Below, piece after piece: positions 27,285 through 36,394 of a DNA stretch of 64,000 nucleotides. The DNA is from FEN-1139 sp964396375 (lineage in GTDB: Bacteria > Myxococcota_A > Polyangia > Polyangiales > Polyangiaceae). Position 1 is the stretch's first letter. Each line of letters begins with the position of its first letter. The notes below the pieces were generated by a model that saw nothing but the letters and a program-made list of their open reading frames with translations, was not told the DNA's origin and did no database searches. The translations under genes were made by a program, and so were the position numbers. Location of the stretch: NCBI GenBank assembly GCA_964396375.1, contig CAYNEY010000001.1, positions 121,209 through 185,208 of the forward strand, written 5' to 3'.

Positions 27285-28175
27285 GTGGGGTTCTTCTCGT
27301 CGTCCCTCCTTTCGAAGACCACTGAGCGGGGCACCGCTGTGCTCGCGGTGCTCAACGTGACGCCCGACTCCTTCTTCGAGGGTTCGCGCTGTGAGCCTGA
27401 CGCCGCCCAACGGCGCATCACCGAGCTCGCTCGCCAAGGCATGCTGGCGGTGGACATCGGTGGCGAGTCGACCCGTCCCGGTGCACCGAGCGTCCCCGCC
27501 GAGGAGCAGATCGCTCGGTTGGCCGAGGTGGTGCGCCACGCCGTCGTGGAAACCAACCTCTTGGTGTGTGTTGACACCACCAACGCGGAGGTGGCCGAGC
27601 ACATGCTGTCGCTCGGGGCGCACGCGATCAACGACGTCTCCATGGCCGGTGATCCGCGGATGGCCCAGGTGGTGGCGCAGCACGGCGCCGACCTCATCCT
27701 GATGCACAGCCGTGGGACCATGGCTGACATGGCGGGGTTCTCGGATTACCCGGAGCCCGCTTACGCTGATGTGGTGCGCGAGGTCAAAGAGGAGTGGTGT
27801 GCCGCGCGCTCTCGCGTGCTCGCGGCTGGCGTGCGGCCCGAGTCCGTGCTGTTCGATCCAGGGCTTGGGTTCCATAAGAGCGCGCACCACTCGCTCACGC
27901 TCTTGACGCGGCTCGCGGAGTTCGCGGAGCTCGAGGTGCCGATGGTGGTCGGACCCGGGCGTAAATCCTTCCTTTGTCTGGTGGAAGATGTCCCTCCCGC
28001 CGAGCGGCTCGGTGCCACCATTGCAGCCTGCCTGGTGGCAGCCGAGCAGGGGGCCACGGCGGTGCGCGTCCACGACGCCTTCGAGGTGCGGCAGGCGCTC
28101 TCGGCGGCGCGCCTCTTCCACGAGGAGCTGATCACGGTCGCAAGCGAGGGGGTGGCGTGCTCGACAGCCTGCTGA
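27285..28175 (+). CDS. folP: Dihydropteroate synthase
   Basis: The 296-residue enzyme joins para-aminobenzoate to dihydropterin pyrophosphate in folate synthesis. It shows LAVLNVTPDSFFEGSR, the pterin-site DIGGESTRPGA, HAINDVS, LILMHSRG and the late VVGPGRKSFL and RVHDAFEVRQAL motifs. The GTG at 27285 is the likely start. The cdaA start lies 19 bases inside its 3' end, which places folP in the same transcript as the cyclic di-AMP genes, an association also seen in other Deltaproteobacteria-type genomes. Confidence 0.93.
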   Translation: MGFFSSSLLSKTTERGTAVLAVLNVTPDSFFEGSRCEPDAAQRRITELARQGMLAVDIGGESTRPGAPSVPAEEQIARLAEVVRHAVVETNLLVCVDTTNAEVAEHMLSLGAHAINDVSMAGDPRMAQVVAQHGADLILMHSRGTMADMAGFSDYPEPAYADVVREVKEEWCAARSRVLAAGVRPESVLFDPGLGFHKSAHHSLTLLTRLAEFAELEVPMVVGPGRKSFLCLVEDVPPAERLGATIAACLVAAEQGATAVRVHDAFEVRQALSAARLFHEELITVASEGVACSTAC

Positions 28176-29524
28176 TCTACTTCTCGAGCCGTAGCTTGGC
28201 TGGCCTCCTGCGCGATGGCCTCGACGTAGGCATCGTCTACTACGCGAGCTACCGAGCGCTCTTGGTGGTGCGTGGTACGCGCGCCGTGCAGGTGGGCCTC
28301 GGCCTGAGCGTTCTGCTCTTGCTCTACGTGGTAGCGCGTTTCCTCGAGTTGGTGACGGTGCTCAGCATCATGGGCACGATCCTGAGCAGCTTACTGCTCA
28401 TCATCGTGGTGGTGTTTCAGAACGACATCCGCCGGGGGCTGCAGCGGATCGGCAGCCAGGCGGTGCTCGGCCGCTTCGCGCGGCAGCCCACGCATGAGGT
28501 CTTGGATGAGGTAGTGGAGGCGGTGACGGAATTGGCCCGGCATCGAATCGGCGCGCTGATCGCCTTCGAGCAGGACGCCAATCTCGACGAATTCGTCGGG
28601 GTTCACAAGGGCCATGTGATTGATGCTGCGGTCACGCGGGAGCTTCTGGTTTCCTTGTTCGTGCCCGAGGGGGTCAACAAGCTGCACGATGGAGCGGTGT
28701 TGATCAAGAACCTCCGCATCGCCAAGGCCGGGGTGTTCTTCCCCATGCCTGAGCAGCGCGTGATCGACGAGAGTTTTGGCTCACGTCACCGTGCAGCCAT
28801 GGGTATCACCGAAGAGACGGACGCGGTGGTCGTGATCGTGAGTGAAGAGCGCGGCACCATCAGCTTCTGCTTCAATGGCAACATCGCCCCCAACCTGGAT
28901 GGGCCGAAGCTTCGCACCATGCTGGAGGCCGTGTTCAGCCCGAAGCGCGCCCAGAAGCGGGCCGAGGCGGCACGGCGTGCCGCCGCCAGTCCAAACTCAC
29001 GCCACAACGCTGGTCCCGAGTCGGGTGATGCCACGGTGACCACCCTCCATCTGGAGGCCACCAGCACCGGCCGTTTTCGACGCGATGGCCCGGAGCTCAC
29101 CGCGGCCCTGCTCGGGCGGAGTGGGCCGAATGAACTCCGCCCGCTGGCTGAGGCTCGCACCACAGAGCCGCTGAGGGTGACCACCGTCGACGAGCCAAAG
29201 GCCTCGCTCTGCCCGAGCGAGCGCCCGCCGCCGTTGCGGCGAGGAAACGAGAGTGAGCCGCCGCCACCGCCGTTGCGGCGCACCCTCGAGACGGACGCAC
29301 CGCCCGTCGGGCTGGCGCGTTCCAGCCACCGCTCCCCGCTGCCGGCGCTTGCCACCCCCGTGGTGATCGAGGGTGCCACGGGCTCGCTCGCCGCGCCCCG
29401 GCTTCCCCAGCTCAATGCCACCTTTGCCACTCCGTCTCGGGCCGCGCGTGCCACGCCCACCCCCGGTCATCCGGTGGGGGGTGAAGCCGAGGCCGAGCCG
29501 AGCAAGCTGAAGGAGGGGGGATGA
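28157..29524 (+). CDS. cdaA: Diadenylate cyclase CdaA with long C-terminal tail
   Basis: From the GTG at 28157 the protein has 455 residues. Three N-terminal membrane segments (to about residue 88) precede the DAC domain, with the catalytic DGA at 178-180 (LHDGAV) and RHR at 210-212 (GSRHRAAMG). It makes cyclic di-AMP from two ATP at the inner membrane. Typical CdaA ends near residue 270; here a tail of about 185 residues rich in Arg, Pro, Thr and Ala follows, with a repeated PPLRR motif, and no domain is recognised in it. It overlaps folP by 19 bases and cdaR by 4 bases. Confidence 0.92.
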   Translation: MLDSLLIYFSSRSLAGLLRDGLDVGIVYYASYRALLVVRGTRAVQVGLGLSVLLLLYVVARFLELVTVLSIMGTILSSLLLIIVVVFQNDIRRGLQRIGSQAVLGRFARQPTHEVLDEVVEAVTELARHRIGALIAFEQDANLDEFVGVHKGHVIDAAVTRELLVSLFVPEGVNKLHDGAVLIKNLRIAKAGVFFPMPEQRVIDESFGSRHRAAMGITEETDAVVVIVSEERGTISFCFNGNIAPNLDGPKLRTMLEAVFSPKRAQKRAEAARRAAASPNSRHNAGPESGDATVTTLHLEATSTGRFRRDGPELTAALLGRSGPNELRPLAEARTTEPLRVTTVDEPKASLCPSERPPPLRRGNESEPPPPPLRRTLETDAPPVGLARSSHRSPLPALATPVVIEGATGSLAAPRLPQLNATFATPSRAARATPTPGHPVGGEAEAEPSKLKEGG

Positions 29525-30483
29525 GGTTCGCTCAGCTCTTCAGAGCCCTCTTGTCCTTTCTGCGCGGGGCCTTCGTCGACAATCTGAGTCTGAAGGTGAT
29601 GAGCCTGATCGTCTCGTTGGGCCTCTTCGCCTTTCTCCACGCCGAGGAGGATCGCCAACAGCGAACCATCCCGGTTGGGGTGGTGCTGCGGCTGCCCGCG
29701 GAGAGTTCGGAGCGGGAGCTGATGACCTCCATTCCGGCCAACGTTCACGTCACCGTCCGGGGCTCGACCCGGGCCATCGACGAGCTGATCCGGGCTGGGG
29801 TCCCACCCATCGACGTCGATCTGCGCTCCACCGAGCGCGATGTGCTGAGCTTTGAGCCCTCGATGATCAGCCTGCCGGAGAACCTGGAGGTGACCATCGT
29901 TGACCCGCCGAGCATCAGGTTGGAGTGGCAAGACGTGATCACCCGACGGATCCCGCTCCAGGCCTCGATCACCGGCAAGCCCGCTGATGGTTACGTGGTG
30001 AAGGGTGAACCAGAGGTCGAGCCGCCGACGATGACGGTGCGTGGTCCTTCGGGGTTGGTCGAGGTGATGCAGTACCTGCGGTTGGCCGCTTTCGACGTTT
30101 CGGGGCTCACTGAAGGGATTCACAAACGTCGGATCGCGATGGATCCGACGCCGACTCGCGTGAACGCCATCGGTCCGAGCAGCGCTCAGGTGGTGGTGAC
30201 CATCGCCCGCCGCGTCACCGAGGTAAAATTCCCCAATCGTCCGGTGGAGGCGATCGGGATCTCGGGAGCCTACACCATTCCGCGGCTGGTCGATGTCACC
30301 CTGGTCGGGCCCCCGGAGGTGGTGCGGTCGCTCCGACCCGAGCAGATCGTCCCGCGTGCTCAGCTCCCCGAGGAGAAGCTCGCCCACCCCGAGAAGCACG
30401 GGAGCGTGGCGGTGCCAGTGGTGGTCGACATCGCGCAGGCCGAGGTGGAGATCCAGCCCCCCACGGTGACGGTCCGGTGGTAA
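29521..30483 (+). CDS. cdaR: YbbR-domain regulator of CdaA
   Basis: A 320-residue protein with one N-terminal membrane helix (LKVMSLIVSLGLFAFLHAEE) and extracytoplasmic YbbR repeats, seen as recurring segments with VHVTVRGSTRAIDEL, TMTVRGPSGLVEVM and VDVTLVGPPEVVRSL. In Firmicutes CdaR binds and modulates CdaA, and the adjacent genes here, with an ATGA overlap, imply the same. The third usual member, glmM, does not follow; the next gene is a convergent muramidase. Confidence 0.9.
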   Translation: MRFAQLFRALLSFLRGAFVDNLSLKVMSLIVSLGLFAFLHAEEDRQQRTIPVGVVLRLPAESSERELMTSIPANVHVTVRGSTRAIDELIRAGVPPIDVDLRSTERDVLSFEPSMISLPENLEVTIVDPPSIRLEWQDVITRRIPLQASITGKPADGYVVKGEPEVEPPTMTVRGPSGLVEVMQYLRLAAFDVSGLTEGIHKRRIAMDPTPTRVNAIGPSSAQVVVTIARRVTEVKFPNRPVEAIGISGAYTIPRLVDVTLVGPPEVVRSLRPEQIVPRAQLPEEKLAHPEKHGSVAVPVVVDIAQAEVEIQPPTVTVRW

Positions 30484-30498
30484 GCGCTGGGTGGTTCT

Positions 30499-31716
30499 CT
30501 ATTCCAGCGCACGCGCGAGGCGAGCCTCCGCGGCCTCGAGCACTTCTTTGAAACCATGCTCAGCGGGAGCCAGTGTGTCCACCACCTCGCTTATGGGTGC
30601 GTCGGCCGCGAGCGCGGTGCGTGTCGAAGATGAGCCGCTCAAGAGATCGAAGGCCAACCGATCGCTCTCGAACTCATACACGCGTTCGATGAAGGAGAAT
30701 TGTTCCGGACACTGCCGGCGCGCCAGCGCCAGCAACGCCGTATAGGTTGCGACGGGGCGAAAAAGCATCGGGTCGGTCACGTGCAAGGTGATCCCTCGGC
30801 ACACCTCACCCGCGAATTTGCCGTACCAGGGACGGAACTCCACGGGACGCACCACAGCGCCGCAGACGCCGAGCTCGACGAGGTCGGACGCGAGGCGATC
30901 ACCGCGCAGAAACGGGGCGCCGACGGTCTGGAAGGGCAGGGTGGTTCCACGGCCCTCGCTCAGGTTCGTGCCCTCGAGCAGACACGCACCCGGATAGACC
31001 AGGGCCGTCTCCAAGGTTGGCATGTTGGGCGAGGGCGCGAAAAATGGCCGACCCCAGGCCGCGGCGGTTCGATGCCGCTCCCACCCTTCTGTCGGGACGA
31101 CTCCCAGCGCTCCGTCCGCACCGAGAGAGAGTCCATCCCGCTCCGCGAAATGAGCCAGAAGCTCGCCGATGGTAAGACCATGGCGGATCGGCAGGGGCTC
31201 GAGACCCACGAAGGACAAGAAGCCTTCGGCTTGGGTGCGCCCCTCGACCAGCTCGGGCTTGCCGGAGAGCGGGTTCGGGCGGTCCAAGACCACGGTGTGG
31301 ATGCCGCGCGCTGCCGCGGCTCGGAGCGTGAGCAAGGCCGTCCAAACGTAGGTGTAGTAACGCGCACCGACATCCACCAGATCGATCACCAAGAGATCGA
31401 GCCCCTCGAGAGATTCCGCGGACGGGGAGAGCGAGCCGCGGTCGTCGGAATAGAGGCTGGTGGTCGGAGCGAACTCGGCCGAAGATTCGACCTCGGCGCG
31501 AACGGGCTCCTCAGCCTGGAAGACGCCGAAGTAACCATGTTCCGGCACGAACAATCTACAGATCCTCGTGCCGAGCTCCTCGAGAACATCCAGACTGGTT
31601 CGTCCGTGCCGGTCGGTGGCGGGGGCATGGGTGAGGAGGCCAACCCGGGTGTTGCGCAGACGTCGGCGCAAGGAGGAGGTGTGGCTGGCGGAGAGCAGAT
31701 CGAGTCCGGTAAGCAT
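30499..31716 (-). CDS. NamZ-like exo-beta-N-acetylmuramidase (DUF1343)
   Basis: The 405-residue product matches DUF1343, now known in part as GH171, the NamZ type that removes N-acetylmuramic acid from muropeptide ends. Motifs include VGLLTHAPATDRHG, LFVPEHGYFG, LLVIDLVDVGARYYTYVWT, VLDRPNPLSG, PSPNMPTLETALVYPGACLLEGTNLSEGRGT. Unlike characterised NamZ, no signal peptide is visible at the ATG at 31716, so the enzyme may be cytoplasmic and work in wall recycling. It ends 15 bases from the convergent cdaR. Confidence 0.85.
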   Translation of the reverse strand: MLTGLDLLSASHTSSLRRRLRNTRVGLLTHAPATDRHGRTSLDVLEELGTRICRLFVPEHGYFGVFQAEEPVRAEVESSAEFAPTTSLYSDDRGSLSPSAESLEGLDLLVIDLVDVGARYYTYVWTALLTLRAAAARGIHTVVLDRPNPLSGKPELVEGRTQAEGFLSFVGLEPLPIRHGLTIGELLAHFAERDGLSLGADGALGVVPTEGWERHRTAAAWGRPFFAPSPNMPTLETALVYPGACLLEGTNLSEGRGTTLPFQTVGAPFLRGDRLASDLVELGVCGAVVRPVEFRPWYGKFAGEVCRGITLHVTDPMLFRPVATYTALLALARRQCPEQFSFIERVYEFESDRLAFDLLSGSSSTRTALAADAPISEVVDTLAPAEHGFKEVLEAAEARLARALE

Positions 31717-31858
31717 CTTCTTGACCGTTAGCTATCAGAGAAGCAGGCGCTCGTGCCAGGTTGGCGGTGGCGAGGGAGAGAAACTGAACAGGTCGGCCGA
31801 TAGGTGTGCTCTGAAATGAAGTCCAGAACGACCATTCCGTGCTTTACTAATTTGCATA
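31717..31858. promoter_or_regulatory. Divergent intergenic region
   Basis: A 142-base gap between the muramidase and a second NtrC-type regulator. The stretch 31820-31858 near the regulator start is AT-rich. A sequence resembling a sigma-54 promoter lies on the minus strand at about 31742-31760, but the spacing of its GG and GC elements is one base too long. Confidence 0.3.
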
Positions 31859-33220
31859 GTGCGCCGCGTTCTGGTCGTTGACGATGAGGAGAACCTGCGG
31901 GTCCTTTTGCGGACGCTGCTGCGGCGCCAAGGCTACGAGGTCGAGACGGCCGGCTCGGGGGAAGAGGCGCTCGTGCTCGTCGAGTCCTTTGGTCCCGACT
32001 TCGTGCTCACGGACGTGCGCATGCCCCAGATGGGCGGTCTCGATCTGCTGGCCACGCTCAGGGCCAAGAACCACCCGGCGACCGTGATCGTGATGAGCGC
32101 TTACGGCAATATGGATTTGGCGATCGAGGCCATCCAGAAGGGGGCGTACGACTACGTCCACAAGCCCTTCAAGCCGGAGGAGGTGATCCTTGTCTTGCGC
32201 AAGGCCGAGGAGCGCGAGAATCTTCGGCGCGAGAATCGGGTTTTGCGCGAGGAGATGAGCCGCGAGTTCCGCTTCGAGAGCATCCTCGGCAAATCCCCCC
32301 AGATGCTCGAGGTGTTCCGGACCATTGCCAAGGTCTCGGAGTACAAGACCACCGCGCTCGTCACCGGCGAGAGCGGCGTTGGCAAGGAGTTGGTGGCGCG
32401 CGCTCTGCACAACCGTAGCCATCGCACGGGGTCTTTCGTGGCCGTCAACTGCGGCGCGATCCCCGAGAATCTGCTGGAGAGCGAGCTATTTGGCTACCGG
32501 AAGGGCGCTTTTACCCACGCCGTCAGCGATCGGCGCGGGCTCTTCGAGGAGGCCCATCTGGGCAGCCTTTTTTTGGACGAGATCGGGGAGCTGCCGCTTT
32601 CCCTGCAGGTCAAGCTGCTGCGGGTCCTCGAGGATGAACGGATCCGGAGACTGGGTGATACTCGGGACACCCAGGTGGACGTGCGGATCATCGCCGCCAC
32701 CCACCGGGATCTGGCGGCCGAGGTGAAGGCCGGGCGTTTCCGCGAAGACCTCTACTATCGACTGAATGTCCTTTGCATCGCGGTGCCGCCGCTGCGCGAG
32801 CGGCGCGAAGACATCCCACTTCTGGTCGAGTTCTTCATCGCGCGCAACAACTTGCGTCTCGGAACCCAGATCGAGGGAGTCGATGGCGAGGCGCGCCGCC
32901 TGCTTTACGAGTACTCCTGGCCGGGCAACGTGCGGGAACTCGAGAACACCATCGAGCGGGCCATGGTGCTCACGGATGGACACCGCATCCTTGGGACCGA
33001 TCTCCCCGACCGGCTGCGGGTGGTGGAGGATCCGGTGCAGTCGCAGCTCAACAGTGGTGAGCTCAGCATCAAGAAGACATCCAGGATCATCGAGGGTTTG
33101 TTGATCCGGCGCGCGCTCACGCGGACCCGTGGCAACCGCACCCGGGCCGCCGAGCTGCTCGAGATCAGCCACCGTGCCCTCCTGTACAAGCTCAAGGACT
33201 ACGGGATCACCGATCTTTGA
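31859..33220 (+). CDS. NtrC-type response regulator (sigma-54 activator family)
   Basis: A 453-residue regulator from a GTG start. The receiver has VVDDEEN, phosphoacceptor Asp52 (FVLTDVRMPQ) and the KPF lysine. The AAA+ domain has Walker A GESGVGKE and Walker B GSLFLDEIGE. The GAFTGA loop reads GAFTHA at 216-221, a partial change of the sigma-54 contact loop. The C-terminal Fis-type helix-turn-helix is NRTRAAELLEISHRALLYKL. No kinase gene is adjacent, so it is an orphan. The downstream lipoprotein gene is 66 bases away. Confidence 0.9.
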   Translation: MRRVLVVDDEENLRVLLRTLLRRQGYEVETAGSGEEALVLVESFGPDFVLTDVRMPQMGGLDLLATLRAKNHPATVIVMSAYGNMDLAIEAIQKGAYDYVHKPFKPEEVILVLRKAEERENLRRENRVLREEMSREFRFESILGKSPQMLEVFRTIAKVSEYKTTALVTGESGVGKELVARALHNRSHRTGSFVAVNCGAIPENLLESELFGYRKGAFTHAVSDRRGLFEEAHLGSLFLDEIGELPLSLQVKLLRVLEDERIRRLGDTRDTQVDVRIIAATHRDLAAEVKAGRFREDLYYRLNVLCIAVPPLRERREDIPLLVEFFIARNNLRLGTQIEGVDGEARRLLYEYSWPGNVRELENTIERAMVLTDGHRILGTDLPDRLRVVEDPVQSQLNSGELSIKKTSRIIEGLLIRRALTRTRGNRTRAAELLEISHRALLYKLKDYGITDL

Positions 33221-33286
33221 GCTGAAACCCGGCTCGAGGGACGAAAGCTGGGGTGAATCCGGGACGGTTTGGTGTAGGATTGGCCC

Positions 33287-33766
33287 ATGCGAAACGCCAT
33301 TCTCATCCTCTCCGGTCTCATGTTCGCCTGTGGTCCCTCGTACACGCAAACGGTGAAGTCTCCCGAGGAGCAGCTCGCCGAGCAGGAAGCCCTCGGGGCG
33401 GAACAGGTGAAGAAGTCCGAGGAGAACCAGCCCCTCGAGGACTCGTACACCCCTGAGTCCGAGCAGAAGGAGAAGTTTGACGCCAAGTACACCGACGTGG
33501 AGATCAGCCGCGCGGTGCGCTCCGCAGAGACCTGCCCCGGCGTGATCGAGAAGGGCCCCTACGGGCAGGCCAAGGTGACCATCACCTTCCGGAACGACGG
33601 ACACGTCATCGATGAAAAATCGACCGTCTCGGCGCCCTTCGGCGGGACTCCGATGGGTGACTGCGTGCTTCGCGCGATGAACGCCATCATCACCAAGAAC
33701 TTCGTTGGTCCCGAAGAGACGAAGGAAGTGACCATCGAGCTTCAGCCCGCCGAGAAGAAGAAGTAA
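33287..33766 (+). CDS. Lipoprotein with TonB-C/AgmX-like C-terminal domain
   Basis: A 159-residue product with a short lipoprotein signal (ILSGLMFAC, Cys at 15), an acidic linker with many Glu and Lys, and a small C-terminal domain: VEISRAVRSAETCPGVIEKGPYG starts it, followed by KVTITFRNDGHV and GDCVLRAMNAIITKNF. The pattern is that of the TonB-C-like domain found in AgmX-type gliding/adventurous motility proteins of myxobacteria. Function is therefore only suggested. It stands alone between a regulator and a kinase. Confidence 0.7.
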   Translation: MRNAILILSGLMFACGPSYTQTVKSPEEQLAEQEALGAEQVKKSEENQPLEDSYTPESEQKEKFDAKYTDVEISRAVRSAETCPGVIEKGPYGQAKVTITFRNDGHVIDEKSTVSAPFGGTPMGDCVLRAMNAIITKNFVGPEETKEVTIELQPAEKKK

Positions 33767-33783
33767 GGACGGTGACGGCGGAG

Positions 33784-33801
33784 AGGGCCGCGCTCGGCCC
33801 T
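33784..33801 (+). terminator. Hairpin after the lipoprotein gene
   Basis: A 7-base perfect stem with a four-base loop (AGGGCCG-CGCT-CGGCCCT) lies 18 bases after the lipoprotein stop. No T-run follows, so it may be a transcript-end stabiliser rather than a full intrinsic terminator. Confidence 0.35.
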
Positions 33802-33878
33802 ACTGGCGCGGCCCGTGCTCTGCGTTGGGTGTTTGTGTTGGACGTGACCGAAGCGGGCCGACGGGTCCGAGAGCGCTG

Positions 33879-36157
33879 ATGACCATCTGTTCTGCCTGTG
33901 GCTACGAGAACCCGAGCGGCACCCGCATCTGTGCCGACTGCGGAGTTGTGCTCGCAGAGCTGCCCGGAAGGGCCTCGCTGATCGGGCAGCTCGTCGGTGA
34001 GCGTTTCCGGGTGGAGCGTGTGGTTGCCGAAGGTGGCATGGGAATCGTTTACGAGGCCGAGCAGCGCATGGGGGCTTCGGTGCGCAAGGTGGCGCTAAAG
34101 ACCCTCTTGCCGGAACTGTCCCATGATCCGGTCGTCGTTTCGCGATTCAACCGCGAGTGCGGGGTGGTGGCGCAGCTCGACCACCCGAACACGGTGCGGG
34201 TCTACGATTTCGGACGGACCGGCGACGGTGTGCTCTACATCGCGATGGAGTTCGTGCGCGGACGACCGCTCGGCGAGCTACTCGCGGAGGGTCCGCTCGC
34301 TCTGCCGCGCGCCCTCGGCATCCTCGAACAGATCGCCCACGCTCTCGAGGAGGCGCACGACAAGGGGATCGTGCACCGAGACTTGAAGCCAGACAACGTG
34401 GTCTTGACCACCAACGCCGGCCGGGCGGATTTCGTGAAGCTGCTCGATTTTGGGATTGCCGCGCGCTCTTCGGCGGGCGGCAAGCGTCAGACCAAGCTAA
34501 CTCAGCAGGGCACGGTGCTCGGGACCCCGCCGTACATGAGCCCCGAACAGTTCACCGCCGAACCCCTCGATCGACGGAGTGACGTGTATTCGCTCGGGGT
34601 GATTGCCTACGAGATGCTCTCCGGGAAGCTCCCCTTCGAGGCGGATTCTCCCTGGGAGTGGGCGCAGCGTCACCTGACGGAGAGTCCTCGCCCCCTGCCG
34701 AACAGCATCCCCGAGGGTGTGCGCCGGGTCGTGATTGAGGCGCTGTCGAAGGGGCGCGATGGCCGTCCGAGCGGCTGTGTGGCGTTCTTCGAGGCGCTCT
34801 CGCTCGCCGCGCGCGCGGCGCCGACGCCGGGCTCGGCCCACGAACTCTCGGTCACGGATCTCGCTCGTGCCGAGACGCTGCGCACCGCACCCGATCTTCC
34901 GGCGCTGCCGGTGGGTGGGACACCATTGCCGGCTCTTGGCACCGAGCTCTCGCAGGTTCGGCCGCCGACCACCGAGCCTTCGCTCGTTCAGGCACCCACC
35001 ACCGAACCTGGAGCAGCTGTCCTCCACACTCCGGTCGCGAAGACTCCGGTCGATCTTCTGTTGGGTGCAGGTCCGATGCCCGCGCCCGGTGGCACGGTGT
35101 TGCGGGCCCCGATCATGCCGCTCGCACCACCGATAGCGGTTGTGCCCTACAGCAGCGTCAGCCGTCGGAAGTCCCGCGGGCGCAGCGTAGCGCTCATCGT
35201 GTTGAGCTCCATTCTGGTCGCGGGGCTCGCCTTCGGCGCGGTCGTGATCCTGAAGAGTGTCTCGAAGGGTGAGTCGCGTCCCGACGCAGGGCTGGTGTTC
35301 ACGAGTGCCCCGGCGGCGTCCAACGTGCTGCCCCTCGATCTGCCGCCCGCCAGCGTTGTGGCCCCCAGCTTACCTCCCCCAGTCGTTCCGAACGTGCCGG
35401 TGGTGCGTCCTCCCAGCGCCGGGGGGGCGGCACCGCCCGCCAGCACCCCAACCGTCGTGACCACGCTGCCCCCCCCCGCCACCGCCGCCACGCCACCGGC
35501 GAGCACGGGCCCCACGTCGATCTTGCCTTTTCCCACCCCGATCCCGTTTCCAACCTTCTTTCCCCAGGTTTCCCCGCCGCCGGCGAGCACACCCACCACG
35601 CCGCCGCCGGCGAGCACACCCACCACACCGCCACCGGCGAGCACACCCACCACACCGCCACCGGCGAGCACACCCACCNNNNNNNNNNNNNNNNNNNNNN
35701 NNNNNNNNNNNNNNNNNNNNNNNNNNNNNNNNNNNNNNNNNNNNNNNNNNNNNNNNNNNNNNNNNNNNNNNNNNNNNNCACACCGCCACCGGCGAGCACA
35801 CCCACCACACCGCCACCGGCGAGCACACCCACCACACCGCCACCGGCGAGCACACCCACCGCCACCAATCCTACGCCAAGCGACGCCATCCCCGCTTCGT
35901 GCGAGCAATCGACGCGTACGGCGGCGTCGAACATGGACGCTGCCGTGGGCCAGTACCGGAGCTGCGAGGCTGCCATCGGTGCTGTGCGGGCCGCGCGTTA
36001 CCGGCAGTCGATCGCCTCTACCGCTGAACAGCGGGTGATCCCTCTCATTGCTCAGAATCGCTGCGCCGAAGCGAGGGCGCTCGCCGCTTCGGCTGCGCAG
36101 ATCCGCGCCGGAGGCCCCGCAAACCGACGCATCAGCCAGAGCCCCAACTGCCGCTGA
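33879..36157 (+). CDS. Ser/Thr protein kinase with zinc ribbon and Pro-rich repeats, interrupted by an assembly gap
   Basis: The start at 33879 gives an N-terminal zinc ribbon (CSACGYENPSGTRICADCG), then a Hanks kinase with VAEGGMGIVYE, VALKTL, HRDLKPDN, LDFGIA and PPYMSPEQF. A transmembrane helix (SVALIVLSSILVAGLAFGAVVIL) near residue 440 leads to a periplasmic Pro/Ala/Thr region with repeats of TPPPASTPT, 27 bases each. A 100-N gap interrupts these repeats. After it the coding frame is different from before it: the correct reading continues as repeats, then CEQSTRTAASNMDAAVGQYRSC and ends at 36157. The alternative frame that stops at 36038 is not coding. The Cys-containing end resembles small helical domains. 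Confidence 0.85.
35572..35860 (+). repeat. 27-bp tandem repeat (TPPPASTPT), with assembly gap inside
   Basis: At least four copies precede and three follow the 100 N at 35679-35778. Copies are nearly identical; the two leftmost have CCGCCGCCG where later ones have CCGCCACCG. The copy number is unknown because of the gap. Confidence 0.9.
35679..35778. other. Assembly gap (100 N)
   Basis: A placeholder of exactly 100 N within the 27-bp repeat. The frame shift across it shows the true length is not 100 modulo 3. Confidence 0.95.
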
Positions 36158-36394
36158 GTGGGGCAAAGTTTTGCATCAAGGCGAGGTGCACGGGGCCGGC
36201 CGGGTGCCTGCTCGTCGCATTTTCCATGGCAGCGGGAGGCTGGTGGCGACAAACCTGAAGGAAGTAGGTCTTCTCTCGTATTCGCTCCTGATCCGAAGGT
36301 GCGCTCGACGCGCCCGGTCGAGGAAGAAATCGACGCCCCCATGCTTTTTGTGCCTTGGCTCGCGCTGACACCCTCGAAGCGAAGGGTGCGCGCC

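Noticed and set aside
31742..31760. Sigma-54-type -24/-12 promoter on the minus strand before the NamZ-like gene
   Set aside because: The GG and GC elements are separated by 11 instead of 10 bases, a spacing that sigma-54 promoters do not tolerate well.
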